The notes under the pieces: generated by a model
The model's database searches: none
What the model was told of the DNA's origin: nothing
What the model saw: only the letters and a program-made list of their open reading frames with translations
Part shown: positions 1 through 5,871 of the stretch, piece after piece
Position numbering within the stretch: position 1 is the stretch's first letter
How the letters are laid out: each line of letters starts with the position of its first letter
Position numbers and translations under genes: made by a program
Source: an uncultured Lachnospiraceae bacterium
Lineage (GTDB): Bacteria; Bacillota_A; Clostridia; Lachnospirales; Lachnospiraceae
NCBI GenBank assembly: GCA_900555005.1
Contig: USJM01000118.1
Span: 1-5,886 of the forward strand
DNA length: 5,886 nt
Reading direction: 5' to 3'

Positions 1-70
1 ATCCCGCAGGATTCTTTTTTATGAATGCGACCGCTCATCATCGAGTGCGGAGCATGAGAAAAGGGACTTT
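1..70. repeat. Dispersed repeat, copy A: hairpin plus conserved core (core 27-69)
   Basis: Bases 27-59 match 2966-2998 at 28 of 33 positions without gaps, and the similarity continues to 69/3010 with two missing bases in this copy. The core begins GCGACCG and contains CATCATCG and GTGCGGAG. Just 5' of it, CGCAGGATTC (5-14) can pair with GAATGCG (23-29) if three bases bulge, around a T-rich loop, so the 3' foot of the hairpin overlaps the start of the core, as in copy B. The copy ends about 33 bases before the -35 box of the metal operon. Function is unknown. The T-run at 15-20 could alternatively belong to a terminator of a gene cut off by the window edge. Confidence 0.6.
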
Positions 71-101
71 TGTGTCAGAGAGTACTTGAAAGAAATAGGA
101 A

Positions 102-130
102 TTGACACAGTGGGTATGTGGTCGTATAGT
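102..130 (+). promoter_or_regulatory. Sigma-70/SigA promoter of the metal-efflux operon
   Basis: A perfect -35 box TTGACA (102-107) is separated by exactly 17 bases from TATAGT (125-130), five of six matches to the -10 consensus. Transcription should start near 136-138, inside the inverted repeat at 131-158, leaving a leader of about 135 bases before the regulator gene. Such a strong core promoter needs a repressor, which fits the ArsR-family gene that follows. Confidence 0.85.
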
Positions 131-158
131 AAACATATGAACAGATGCTCATATGTTT
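131..158. promoter_or_regulatory. ArsR/SmtB (CadC-type) operator, 10-8-10 inverted repeat
   Basis: AAACATATGA (131-140) and TCATATGTTT (149-158) are perfect reverse complements around an 8-base centre (ACAGATGC), in which two further base pairs are symmetric. The TGAACA...TCA half-site pattern and A/T-rich arms fit the 12-2-12 operators known for SmtB/CadC-type repressors. It abuts the -10 box and covers the predicted start site, so bound repressor would block polymerase. The bound protein is inferred to be the product of the adjacent regulator gene. Confidence 0.85.
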
Positions 159-273
159 GCGAAAACATTCTGATACACAGGAGAGCGGAAAAGCAGAGCA
201 GGCACACCGTTCGGGAAGGAGCGCCGGTTCGACTGGCTGCAGAAAAATGGAGAGGGAAGGGAGGGAGATGAAG

Positions 274-636
274 ATGGCAGAGTGCGATGTAGATCTGTGT
301 GAGGTCCGGGAGGTTCACCAGGAAAAAGTTTCAGAGATTACGGCGAAGATGCCGGAGGAGGATGAGCTTTATGACCTGGCGGAACTGTTCAAGGTGTTCG
401 GGGACTCGACGCGGATGAGAATCCTGTTTGCCCTGTTTGAGGCGGATATCTGCGTATGTGACCTCGCGCAGGCGCTTGGAATGACACAGTCGGCGGTTTC
501 ACACCAGCTGCGGATTCTGCGGCAGGCTAGGCTTGTTAGCAGCAGACGGGAAGGAAAGCAGGTTATTTATTTCCTGACAGATGAACATGTCAGGACGATC
601 ATCGACAAGGGAAGAGAGCATATTGAGGAAGACTGA
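274..636 (+). CDS. ArsR/SmtB-family metal-responsive repressor, CadC-like
   Basis: A 120-residue winged-helix repressor predicted to hold the operon off until Cd, Pb or Zn binds. The recognition region is about residues 71-88 (TQSAVSHQLRILRQARLV), followed by the wing (RREGKQVIYFL). The motif ICVCDLA (C60, C62) plus N-terminal C4 and C9 reproduces the four-cysteine N-terminal/alpha-3 site known from CadC. The C-terminal helix has D103-x-H105, ten residues, H116, two residues, E119, exactly the spacing of the SmtB alpha-5 zinc site. I chose ATG 274 because GGGAGGGAG (259-267) lies 6 bases upstream. ATG 268 is too close to that site, and the longer frame from 145 would begin inside the operator with non-conserved sequence. 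The gene sits 60 bases before the HMA gene and is probably autoregulated through 131-158. The family is certain; which metal it senses is inferred. Confidence 0.93.
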   Translation: MAECDVDLCEVREVHQEKVSEITAKMPEEDELYDLAELFKVFGDSTRMRILFALFEADICVCDLAQALGMTQSAVSHQLRILRQARLVSSRREGKQVIYFLTDEHVRTIIDKGREHIEED

Positions 637-696
637 CGAGGAGACCGCAGGACGCCTCGGATGACATGACATGGCAGATAAAGGGGGATACAAGTG

Positions 697-915
697 ATGA
701 AGAAAAAGTTCGGGTGCGAAGTAGACTGTGCAAACTGTGCGGCAAAGCTTGAGGATGCGATCCGGAAGGTGGATGGCGTTGAAGCGTGCAGTGTCAATTT
801 TCTGACGCAGAAACTGACATTAACGGCTCCGGATGACCGGTTTGACGAGGTCCTTCAGGCCGTTGTGAAAAAGGCAAAGCATGTTGAGCCGGACACTGTG
901 ATTCATATCGGCTGA
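697..915 (+). CDS. Free-standing heavy-metal-associated (HMA) domain protein
   Basis: A 72-residue cytosolic protein consisting of one HMA ferredoxin-like fold. The metal loop reads V-D-C11-A-N-C14-A, the CxxC pair of zinc/cadmium-type HMA domains (DCANCA rather than the GMTCxxC common in copper types). C7 and C31 are extra cysteines. Helix 1 (about 12-26), the strand pair EACSVNF/QKLTLTA and helix 2 (about 49-61) follow the family order. ATG 697 lies 9 bases after AAGGGGG (681-687); GTG 694 is in frame and would add one residue. It ends 15 bases before the ATPase, which lacks its own N-terminal HMA domain, so it probably serves that pump in trans by delivering metal or regulating it. It could also buffer metal independently. 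Confidence 0.88.
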   Translation: MKKKFGCEVDCANCAAKLEDAIRKVDGVEACSVNFLTQKLTLTAPDDRFDEVLQAVVKKAKHVEPDTVIHIG

Positions 916-930
916 GAAAAGGGGACGGAC

Positions 931-2865
931 ATGACGAAGAAGGAGCATCGGACACTTATCCGGATTATTGTGACGCTGATCTGGTTCGCTGCTTTGCTGG
1001 GGACAGGCCGCGCAGGACTTCTGAGAGGAGCCGGGACATATGGCAGATTTCTGCTTTACTTTCTGCCTTATCTGCTGATCGGCTATGACGTATTGCTGAA
1101 GGCACTTCGGAATATCATCCGGGGACAGGTGTTTGACGAGCATTTTCTGATGATGATCGCAACCTTTGCAGCCTTCGGACTTGGTCTGATGGGGGATGAG
1201 GCTTATTCAGAGGCCCTTGCAGTCATGCTGTTCATCAGATCGGGGAATTGTTCCAGGATGTTGCGGTTGGGAAGTCCAGAAAATCAATTGCCGACATGAT
1301 GAGCATCGCCCCGGAGAGTGCGAATGTCGAGCGGAACGGCAGGGTTGAGGTCGTGGATCCGGAGGAGGCTCATATCGGGGATATCCTGCTGATTAAGGCG
1401 GGTGAGAAGGTGCCGCTGGATGGAACTGTCATTGAAGGAGAATCCTACCTGAATACAGCTGCGCTGACAGGTGAGTCGGTGCCGCGCCGCGTAAAGGCGG
1501 GGGATCCGGTCATTTCCGGCTGCGTGAACGGAGAGGAACGCTCCGGGTGCGTGTGGAAAAGGAGTATGAGGACTCCACGGTTGCGCGGATTCTGGATCTG
1601 GTGGAGAATGCGAGTTCCAGAAAGGCACGCCTGGAAAACTTTATCACAAGGTTTGCACGCGTCTATACGCCGGTTGTCACGATCGGTGCAGTTCTGCTGG
1701 CTGTGCTTCCTCCGCTTTTTCACATCGGAGGTCTGACATATGCGGACTCAATCAGAAGGGCCTGCAATTTCCTGATTGTCTCATGCCCCTGCGCACTTGT
1801 CATTTCGGTGCCCCTCGGCTTTTTCGGCGGGATCGGCGCCTCTTCGAAGATCGGTGTGCTGGTTAAGGGAAGCAATTACCTGGAGGCGCATCCGGTCTGT
1901 CAACGCTTGTCTTTGACAAGACGGGGACGCTGACAAAGGGAGAGTTCCGGGTGCAGAAGGTTGTTCCGTCTGCCGGGGAATCCGACACTCAGAATCTGCT
2001 TGGCACTCCTGAGGAGGCGCAGCGCAGGCTTCTTGAGACTGCGGCATTGGGAGAGAGCTATTCCAATCACCCGATTGCCCGGTCGATCCGGGAGGCTTTG
2101 GGTGAGAATACAAGTCTTGACACCGCAAGAGTGACAGATGCAAAGGAGGCTGCAGGACATGGAATCGAAGCGCTTCTGGATGGCAAGAAGCTTCTGATTG
2201 GAAACCTGTCGCTCATGACATCGAATCATATCGACGCAAAGCCGGCAGAAGAGCCGGGGACCATCATCTATACAGCACTGGACGGTCATTACCTGGGATA
2301 TATCGTGATCAGCGACACGGTGAAGGAAGGCGCGAAGGAAGCCATCCGGGAGATCAAGGAAGCCGGTGTATCCAAGACGGTGATGCTGACCGGAGACAGG
2401 AAAGGTGCGGCTGTTCAGGTCGCAGAGACGCTTGGAATCGACGATGTTCACAGCGACCTTCTTCCGGCAGACAAGGTTTCGGAGGTTGAAAAGCTGATTG
2501 CAGAAGCCGGAAAAGCCGGCGGAAAGCTCGGGTTTGTCGGTGACGGGATCAACGACGCACCGGTTCTTATGCGGGCGGATGTCGGGTTCGCCATGGGAGC
2601 TCTTGGCAGTGACGCGGCGATTGAGGCTGCGGATATTGTCCTTATGGATGACGATATCCGGAAGATTCCGAAGGTGATCCGGATTGCCAGAAAGACGATG
2701 CGGATTGTGAAATCTAACGTTGTGTTTGCGATAGCAGTCAAGCTGCTGATTCTGGCGCTCTCCGTCTTTGGGCTGGCTTCCATGTGGGCGGCTGTCTTCG
2801 GCGATGTTGGCGTCGCGATTCTCTGCATTCTGAATTCCATGCGGACACTGCATGAGTCACGCTGA
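931..2865 (+). CDS. cadA: P1B-type Zn/Cd/Pb-translocating ATPase, frame broken three times as given
   Basis: Membrane pump exporting soft divalent metals by ATP hydrolysis. The coding segments are 931 to ~1233, ~1234-1535, ~1536-1889 and ~1890-2865; restoring one base at each join gives 645 residues. In the joined protein, hydrophobic segments near residues 12-28 and 44-65 and a pair at about 73-110 precede the actuator motif TGES (180-183). Then come the membrane metal motif C286-P-C288, the phosphorylation motif DKTGTLT (D330), the HP motif (381-382), TGD (488-490), GDGIND (538-543), and K605 and D626 in the last helices. CPC together with this late K and D is typical of the Zn/Cd/Pb subgroup rather than copper pumps. 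There is no N-terminal HMA domain; the gene upstream supplies one. AAAGGGGA precedes ATG 931. Either the gene is decayed or, more likely, the breaks are sequence errors. The symbol is by class and does not establish Cd over Zn. Confidence 0.9.
1231..1236 (+). other. Frame break 1 in the ATPase (one base missing)
   Basis: The reading leaves frame after TTC (1231-1233). Adding one T before base 1234 changes FIRSGNCSRM into FYQIGELFQDVAV, the conserved stretch of helix 4 in this ATPase class, and joins directly to the frame used from 1248. Confidence 0.85.
1531..1540 (+). other. Frame break 2 in the ATPase (one G missing)
   Basis: One additional G in the GG at 1535-1536 turns NGEERSGCVW into NGEGTLRVRVEKEYEDSTV, the expected end of the actuator domain. 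The loss is in a short homopolymer. Confidence 0.85.
1886..1892 (+). other. Frame break 3 in the ATPase (one base missing)
   Basis: The frame ending YLEAHPVCQRL must pass to the frame of STLVFDKTG. One extra base at about 1887-1890 gives YLEA(L or A)SGLSTLVFDKTGTLT, with the spacing between YLEA and DKTG normal for CadA-type pumps. The exact base is ambiguous: a T gives leucine and a G gives alanine. Confidence 0.8.
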
Positions 2866-2914
2866 GAATATGCCCTTCCGGTTGGCATGGGTCATCCGGA
2901 GGGGCATTCTTGTT
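2865..2914 (+). terminator. Rho-independent terminator of the metal operon
   Basis: The segment from AGAATATGCCC to TTCCGG (2865-2881) pairs with CCGGAGGGGCATTCT (2896-2910), with a small bulge and a G-U pair, around a 14-base loop. It begins at the last base of the ATPase stop codon and is followed by TGTT, giving the T-rich stretch TTCTTGTT. The stem is long and GC-rich while the T-tract is imperfect, so termination may be partial. Confidence 0.75.
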
Positions 2915-2922
2915 GAAGGTGG

Positions 2923-3010
2923 GCCAGAAGCATGATGCATGCTTGCTTGTATATCATGGCTTCTGGCGACCGGGCATCATCGGGTGCGGAGTACGAGATA
3001 AAGGCGACTT
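2923..3010. repeat. Dispersed repeat, copy B: long hairpin plus conserved core (core 2966-3010)
   Basis: GCCAGAAGCATGAT (2923-2936) pairs with ATCATGGCTTCTGGC (2953-2967), with a single bulged base, around a 16-base loop. The 3' foot runs straight into the repeat core GCGACCG that is shared with 27-69 (28 of 33 ungapped matches). The core ends at the -35 box of the promoter at 3009. A short + strand frame crosses it (ATG 2956 to TGA 3012, 18 codons) but has no ribosome binding site. There is no T-tract after the hairpin, and the terminator of the preceding operon already lies upstream, so a terminator role is unlikely. Function unknown. Confidence 0.65.
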
Positions 3011-3037
3011 GAAGAATGGCAGAAACACTGCTATGAT
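3009..3037 (+). promoter_or_regulatory. Probable SigA promoter of the YczE-like gene and downstream genes
   Basis: TTGAAG (3009-3014) and TATGAT (3032-3037) are spaced by 17 bases, with four and five matches to the -35 and -10 consensus. A start near 3043-3045 gives a leader of about 70 bases. The first two bases overlap the end of repeat copy B. I found no clear operator. Confidence 0.6.
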
Positions 3038-3113
3038 GCAAAACGGTATGTTTGACAAGGGTGAACGATGTGACAGGTGATCGCAGGTGCGGGAGCCTGC
3101 GGGGGAGCATTTG

Positions 3114-3836
3114 ATGAGCAGTGAAATGAAGAGAAGAATCCTGATGACGATCGCAGGGGTCTGCATCTGTGGACTGAGTGTCGGGATGTTCAGTTTTTCG
3201 GATCTGGGTCTTGACCCGTTTCAGGTCTTCGCACATGGGACCTGGCATCTGGTGCATATGGGATTTGGAACCTTCTATGCGCTGGTGAACATCGTGCTCC
3301 TCGTACTCATTTTTTTCGTGAACCGGCGTAAGATCGGGCTGGGGACGGTCATCAATCTGTTTGGAGTCGGCTATATGGCAGAATTCTCGGAGTGGGTGAT
3401 TCGTCATTTCGTCCATACGGAGTCATTTGGCGTCCGCTTTCTGTTCTTGGTTCTGGGAATTGTGGTGATGTGCCTGTCCTCCGCCATCTACTTTACGGCA
3501 GACCTCGGGGTTTCAACCTATGATGCCATCGCACTTACAATCGCGGAGCGGACTCGTTTTCAGTTCCGGTTTATCCGGATTGCAACCGATCTTGTCTGTG
3601 TGGTGACCGGCTGGGTGGTTCTGGATCTGACAAGGCTGTCCAGCTTTCCGAAGGGCGGATCTGCCCTGCAGATTCTCCTGTGGTCGCTCGGCGGGACGGT
3701 CGGTGTCGGGACGATCATCACGGCATTCTTCATGGGGCCGCTGATCGCTTATTTTAACAGGAAGGTCGCAGAGCCGATGCGGTACGGCAGACAGGTGCGG
3801 CAGGCGCGGGATCCTGACGGGAACAGACGGGCCTGA
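3114..3836 (+). CDS. YczE/YitT-like integral membrane protein
   Basis: A 240-residue polytopic membrane protein of unknown substrate. Hydrophobic segments lie at about 9-28, 51-69, 74-92, 105-128, 150-170 and 185-210, consistent with six helices, and the C-terminal tail is basic (RYGRQVRQARDPDGNRR). The two halves each follow a first helix with a related motif, SDLGLDPFQ and ADLGVSTYDA, the internal duplication I associate with the YczE/YitT family. ATG 3114 was chosen because GGGGGAG (3101-3107) lies 6 bases upstream; GTG 3087 in the same frame would add nine unlikely residues. It is first in a same-strand group with the dehydrogenase and aminotransferase. A transport role for a compound made or used by those enzymes is a guess. 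YczE lies beside the surfactin genes in Bacillus but no natural-product genes are visible here. Confidence 0.82.
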   Translation: MSSEMKRRILMTIAGVCICGLSVGMFSFSDLGLDPFQVFAHGTWHLVHMGFGTFYALVNIVLLVLIFFVNRRKIGLGTVINLFGVGYMAEFSEWVIRHFVHTESFGVRFLFLVLGIVVMCLSSAIYFTADLGVSTYDAIALTIAERTRFQFRFIRIATDLVCVVTGWVVLDLTRLSSFPKGGSALQILLWSLGGTVGVGTIITAFFMGPLIAYFNRKVAEPMRYGRQVRQARDPDGNRRA

Positions 3837-3861
3837 AATAGGAACGGCGCTGATGCGGATG

Positions 3862-3875
3862 CTGCCGGAAGGCAG
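3862..3875 (+). other. GNRA-capped intergenic hairpin
   Basis: CTGCC-GGAA-GGCAG is a perfect five-pair stem with a GNRA tetraloop, 26 bases before the dehydrogenase start. No T-run follows, so it is not a standard terminator. It may be an RNA processing or stability element between two genes of one transcript, or chance. Confidence 0.45.
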
Positions 3876-3901
3876 GGTTGACAGAAAGGAGTGACTGAAC
3901 G

Positions 3902-4884
3902 ATGAAGATTATGTTTTATTCACTGAGACCGTTTGATGAACTTCCATATGCGGAGAAGTTCAGCAAACAGTACGGGATTGATTTTGCCTGGACGGCGGAT
4001 TACCCGAATCCGGACAATATTAAGCTCGCTGAGGGATGTGACGCAGTCAGTTCGACACCCTGCGATATGAGCGCAAAGTATATCGACGCATTTCATGATC
4101 TTGGGGTGAAATACCTGCCCTGCCGCAGCATTGGATATGATCACATCGACATGAATGAAGCCCGGAAGCTCGGCATGAAGGTTTCCAACGTGAGCTATGC
4201 TTCTGGAGGAGTCGCGAACTATGCTATCATGATGATGCTGATGCTCCTGCGGAAGATGATGCCGATCATGAAACGGGCTGAGATTCAGGATTACCATCTG
4301 AAGGGGAAGATGGGGAGAGACATCTCGAACTGTACGGTCGGTGTGATCGGAACCGGTCGGATCGGACGTACCGTGATTCGCTCATTATCAGGCTTCGGCT
4401 GCCGGATCCTGGCATATGATCCTTATCCGAACGAGGAGGTCAGGAAGTATGCGACCTATGTTTCGGCTGACGAGCTGCTGGCTCAGTCCGATATCATCAC
4501 GCTTCATGCACCCGCCAGCAAAGCCAACTATCATATCCTGAACCGGGAAGCCTTCGCAAATGCAAGGACGGTGTCCTGATCGTAAATGCGGCGCGCGGCA
4601 CGCTGATTGACACCGCGGCACTGATCGATGCGTTGGAGAGCGGGAAGGTCGGAGGAGCAGGCCTTGATGTCCTGGAGCATGAGGCCGGGCTGTACTATTA
4701 CAACCGGGAAGGCGATGTTATCCGCAACGATGAGATGAGCATCCTTCGTTCATTTCCGAACGTAATCCTCTCCCCTCACACCGCGTTCTACACCGATGAC
4801 GCGGTGGAGTCCATGGTAAATGGAATCTTTGAGAGTGTCAGCTGCTGGGCGAGAGGGGTTGAGAACCCGCACGAGGTGCACTGA
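3902..4884 (+). CDS. D-2-hydroxyacid dehydrogenase (VanH/LdhA-like), frameshifted once as given
   Basis: Cytosolic NAD-dependent enzyme reducing a 2-oxo acid to the D-2-hydroxy acid (pyruvate to D-lactate, or a branched-chain/aromatic analogue). Restoring one base at 4558-4560 gives 327 residues, normal for the family. The substrate domain includes CRSIGYDHID (74-83) and VSNVSYASGGVANYA, strongly VanH/LdhA-like. The Rossmann motif is G150-T-G152-RI-G155, and D173 in AYDPYP at the end of the next strand favours NAD over NADP. The catalytic triad is R232 (NAARGTLID), E261 (VLEHEAG) and H293 (SPHTAFYT), with the usual spacings of 29 and 61 from R. AAAGGAG (3885-3891) supports ATG 3902. A VanH role in vancomycin resistance is not supported, as there is no D-Ala-D-Lac ligase or VanX nearby. 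Substrate cannot be read from the sequence. Confidence 0.92.
4556..4561 (+). other. Frame break in the dehydrogenase (one A missing)
   Basis: Reading GCAAAATGC instead of GCAAATGC (one more A in 4558-4560) changes AFANARTVS-stop into AFAKCKDGVLIVNAARG, restoring the catalytic-arginine segment. As given the frame stops at 4577-4579 and the rest has no start with a ribosome binding site. Confidence 0.88.
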
Positions 4885-4914
4885 ACACGAAGAAACAGGT
4901 ATACACAGGGCTTG

Positions 4915-4920
4915 AGGAGG
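4915..4920 (+). promoter_or_regulatory. Ribosome binding site deciding the aminotransferase start
   Basis: A consensus AGGAGG lies 6 bases before ATG 4927 and directly abuts ATG 4921. The spacing selects 4927 and rules out TTG 4912, which would place the binding site inside the coding region. Confidence 0.8.
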
Positions 4921-4926
4921 ATGAAT

Positions 4927-5871
4927 ATGGAATTCAGCAGAACGGTGCAGCGGTTCGGAGATGAGATCTTCGCGGCACTCAATGAGAAGAAGATCGCGTT
5001 GGAAAAGCAGGGAAAGACGATCTACAACATGAGTGTCGGGACACCGGACTTTGAGACGCCGGAACACATCAAAAGAGCGCTGATTGAGGCAGCAAAGAAG
5101 CAGGACAGCTGGAAGTACGCGCTGCGCGATTCAGACCGGCTTGTCGAGGCAGTCATCTCTTATTATCAGAAGCGCTTCGGCGTGACGCTCAGGCCGGACC
5201 AGATCCAGAGCTGCAACGGGACGCAGGAGGGGATGGGCCATATCGGGATGGTGCTGGCGAACGAGGGCGATACGGTTCTTCTTCCGACGCCTTGCTATCC
5301 GGTTTTCATCACCAGCGTGAAGATGGCAGGGGCGGAACCCTGGTATTATCCGATGACCGCTGAGAATGGGTTTCTGCCGCGTGTGAGTGATATTCCGGAG
5401 GATGTCGCGCGTCGGGCAAAATACATGGTCGTGTCGCTTCCGTCCAATCCGATGGGCTCGGTCGGAACACCAAAGGTCTATGAGGAAATCATTGCCTTCG
5501 CGAAAAAGTACGATATCCTGATTGTCCATGACAACGCGTACAGCGATATCATTTTCGACGGGGTGGAGGGGAAAAGCTTCCTCAGCTATCCAGGTGCGAT
5601 GGATGTCGGGGTCGAGTTCTTTTCTCTGTCGAAGAGCTTTAATCTGACGGGCGCAAGAATCAGTTTTCTTGTGGGACGCAGCGATGTCGTGCAGGCTTAC
5701 AAGAAGCTGCACACGCAGATTGACTTTGGTATGTTCCTGCCGGTTCAGGAAGCGGCGATTGCGGCGCTGACCGGACCGCTGGATTCCGTGAAGGAGCAGT
5801 GCCGGAAGTATCAGGAGAGAAGGGATGCGCTCTGCGGCGGGGTCCGCCCCCTTGGCCGGGGGATGGGGTGA
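4927..5871 (+). CDS. Class I/II PLP-dependent aminotransferase, 3' end missing
   Basis: Fold-type I aminotransferase moving an amino group between an amino acid and a 2-oxo acid on pyridoxal phosphate. About 305 residues are reliable, against roughly 390-400 for the family. Visible features are the N-terminal MSVGTPDFETP (35-45), the cofactor-phosphate turn near NGTQEG (97-102), N174-P175 in LPSNPMG, D202 and Y205 in HDNAYSD, and the cofactor lysine K236 in SLSKSFNLTGAR with R244. The residue after RI is S rather than the usual G (RISF). From about 5842 the sequence fills with C and G runs and the frame hits TGA at 5869-5871 without the family's C-terminal domain, so I treat the stop as an artefact and the gene as running off the window. 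It follows the dehydrogenase by 42 bases. The fold resembles LL-diaminopimelate and alanine-type enzymes; the substrate is undetermined. Confidence 0.9.
   Translation: MEFSRTVQRFGDEIFAALNEKKIALEKQGKTIYNMSVGTPDFETPEHIKRALIEAAKKQDSWKYALRDSDRLVEAVISYYQKRFGVTLRPDQIQSCNGTQEGMGHIGMVLANEGDTVLLPTPCYPVFITSVKMAGAEPWYYPMTAENGFLPRVSDIPEDVARRAKYMVVSLPSNPMGSVGTPKVYEEIIAFAKKYDILIVHDNAYSDIIFDGVEGKSFLSYPGAMDVGVEFFSLSKSFNLTGARISFLVGRSDVVQAYKKLHTQIDFGMFLPVQEAAIAALTGPLDSVKEQCRKYQERRDALCGGVRPLGRGMG

Noticed and set aside
2..271. Open + strand frame through the upstream region, with ATG at 86
   Set aside because: It runs across the promoter, operator and leader, resembles no protein I recognise, and has no ribosome binding site. 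Openness over 90 codons is unsurprising here.
145..273. N-terminal extension of the ArsR regulator from ATG 145
   Set aside because: The start codon lies inside the operator, has no ribosome binding site, and the extra 43 residues look non-conserved; ATG 274 has a well-spaced site.
1231..1892. Programmed -1 ribosomal frameshifting in the ATPase
   Set aside because: No X XXY YYZ slippery heptamer or clear downstream pseudoknot at any of the three sites, and three programmed shifts in one gene would be implausible.
1231..1892. A shared CTATC to CATC deletion context at breaks 1 and 3
   Set aside because: Break 3 can be repaired equally well with a G, and intact CTATC occurs elsewhere in the window (for example near 4223, 4529 and 5586), so no motif-specific cause is supported.
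1900..2853. Long minus-strand open frame opposite the ATPase
   Set aside because: It is a shadow of the conserved ATPase coding strand. Similar shadows lie opposite the dehydrogenase (3920-4297) and the aminotransferase (5131-5886), with no recognisable motifs.
3052..3057. A second -35-like TTGACA upstream of the YczE-like gene
   Set aside because: The position 17 bases downstream reads AGGTGA, not a -10 box.
3068..3073. ATG-TGA minimal start-stop upstream of the YczE-like gene
   Set aside because: A single six-base occurrence is expected by chance, and no conserved leader structure was evident.
3878..3883. TTGACA as a promoter for the dehydrogenase
   Set aside because: No -10 box at 16-18 bases, and the start would fall inside the coding region.
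3902..4884. VanH of a vancomycin resistance cluster
   Set aside because: The similarity is to the general LdhA/VanH family; no D-Ala-D-Lac ligase, VanX or two-component genes are present.
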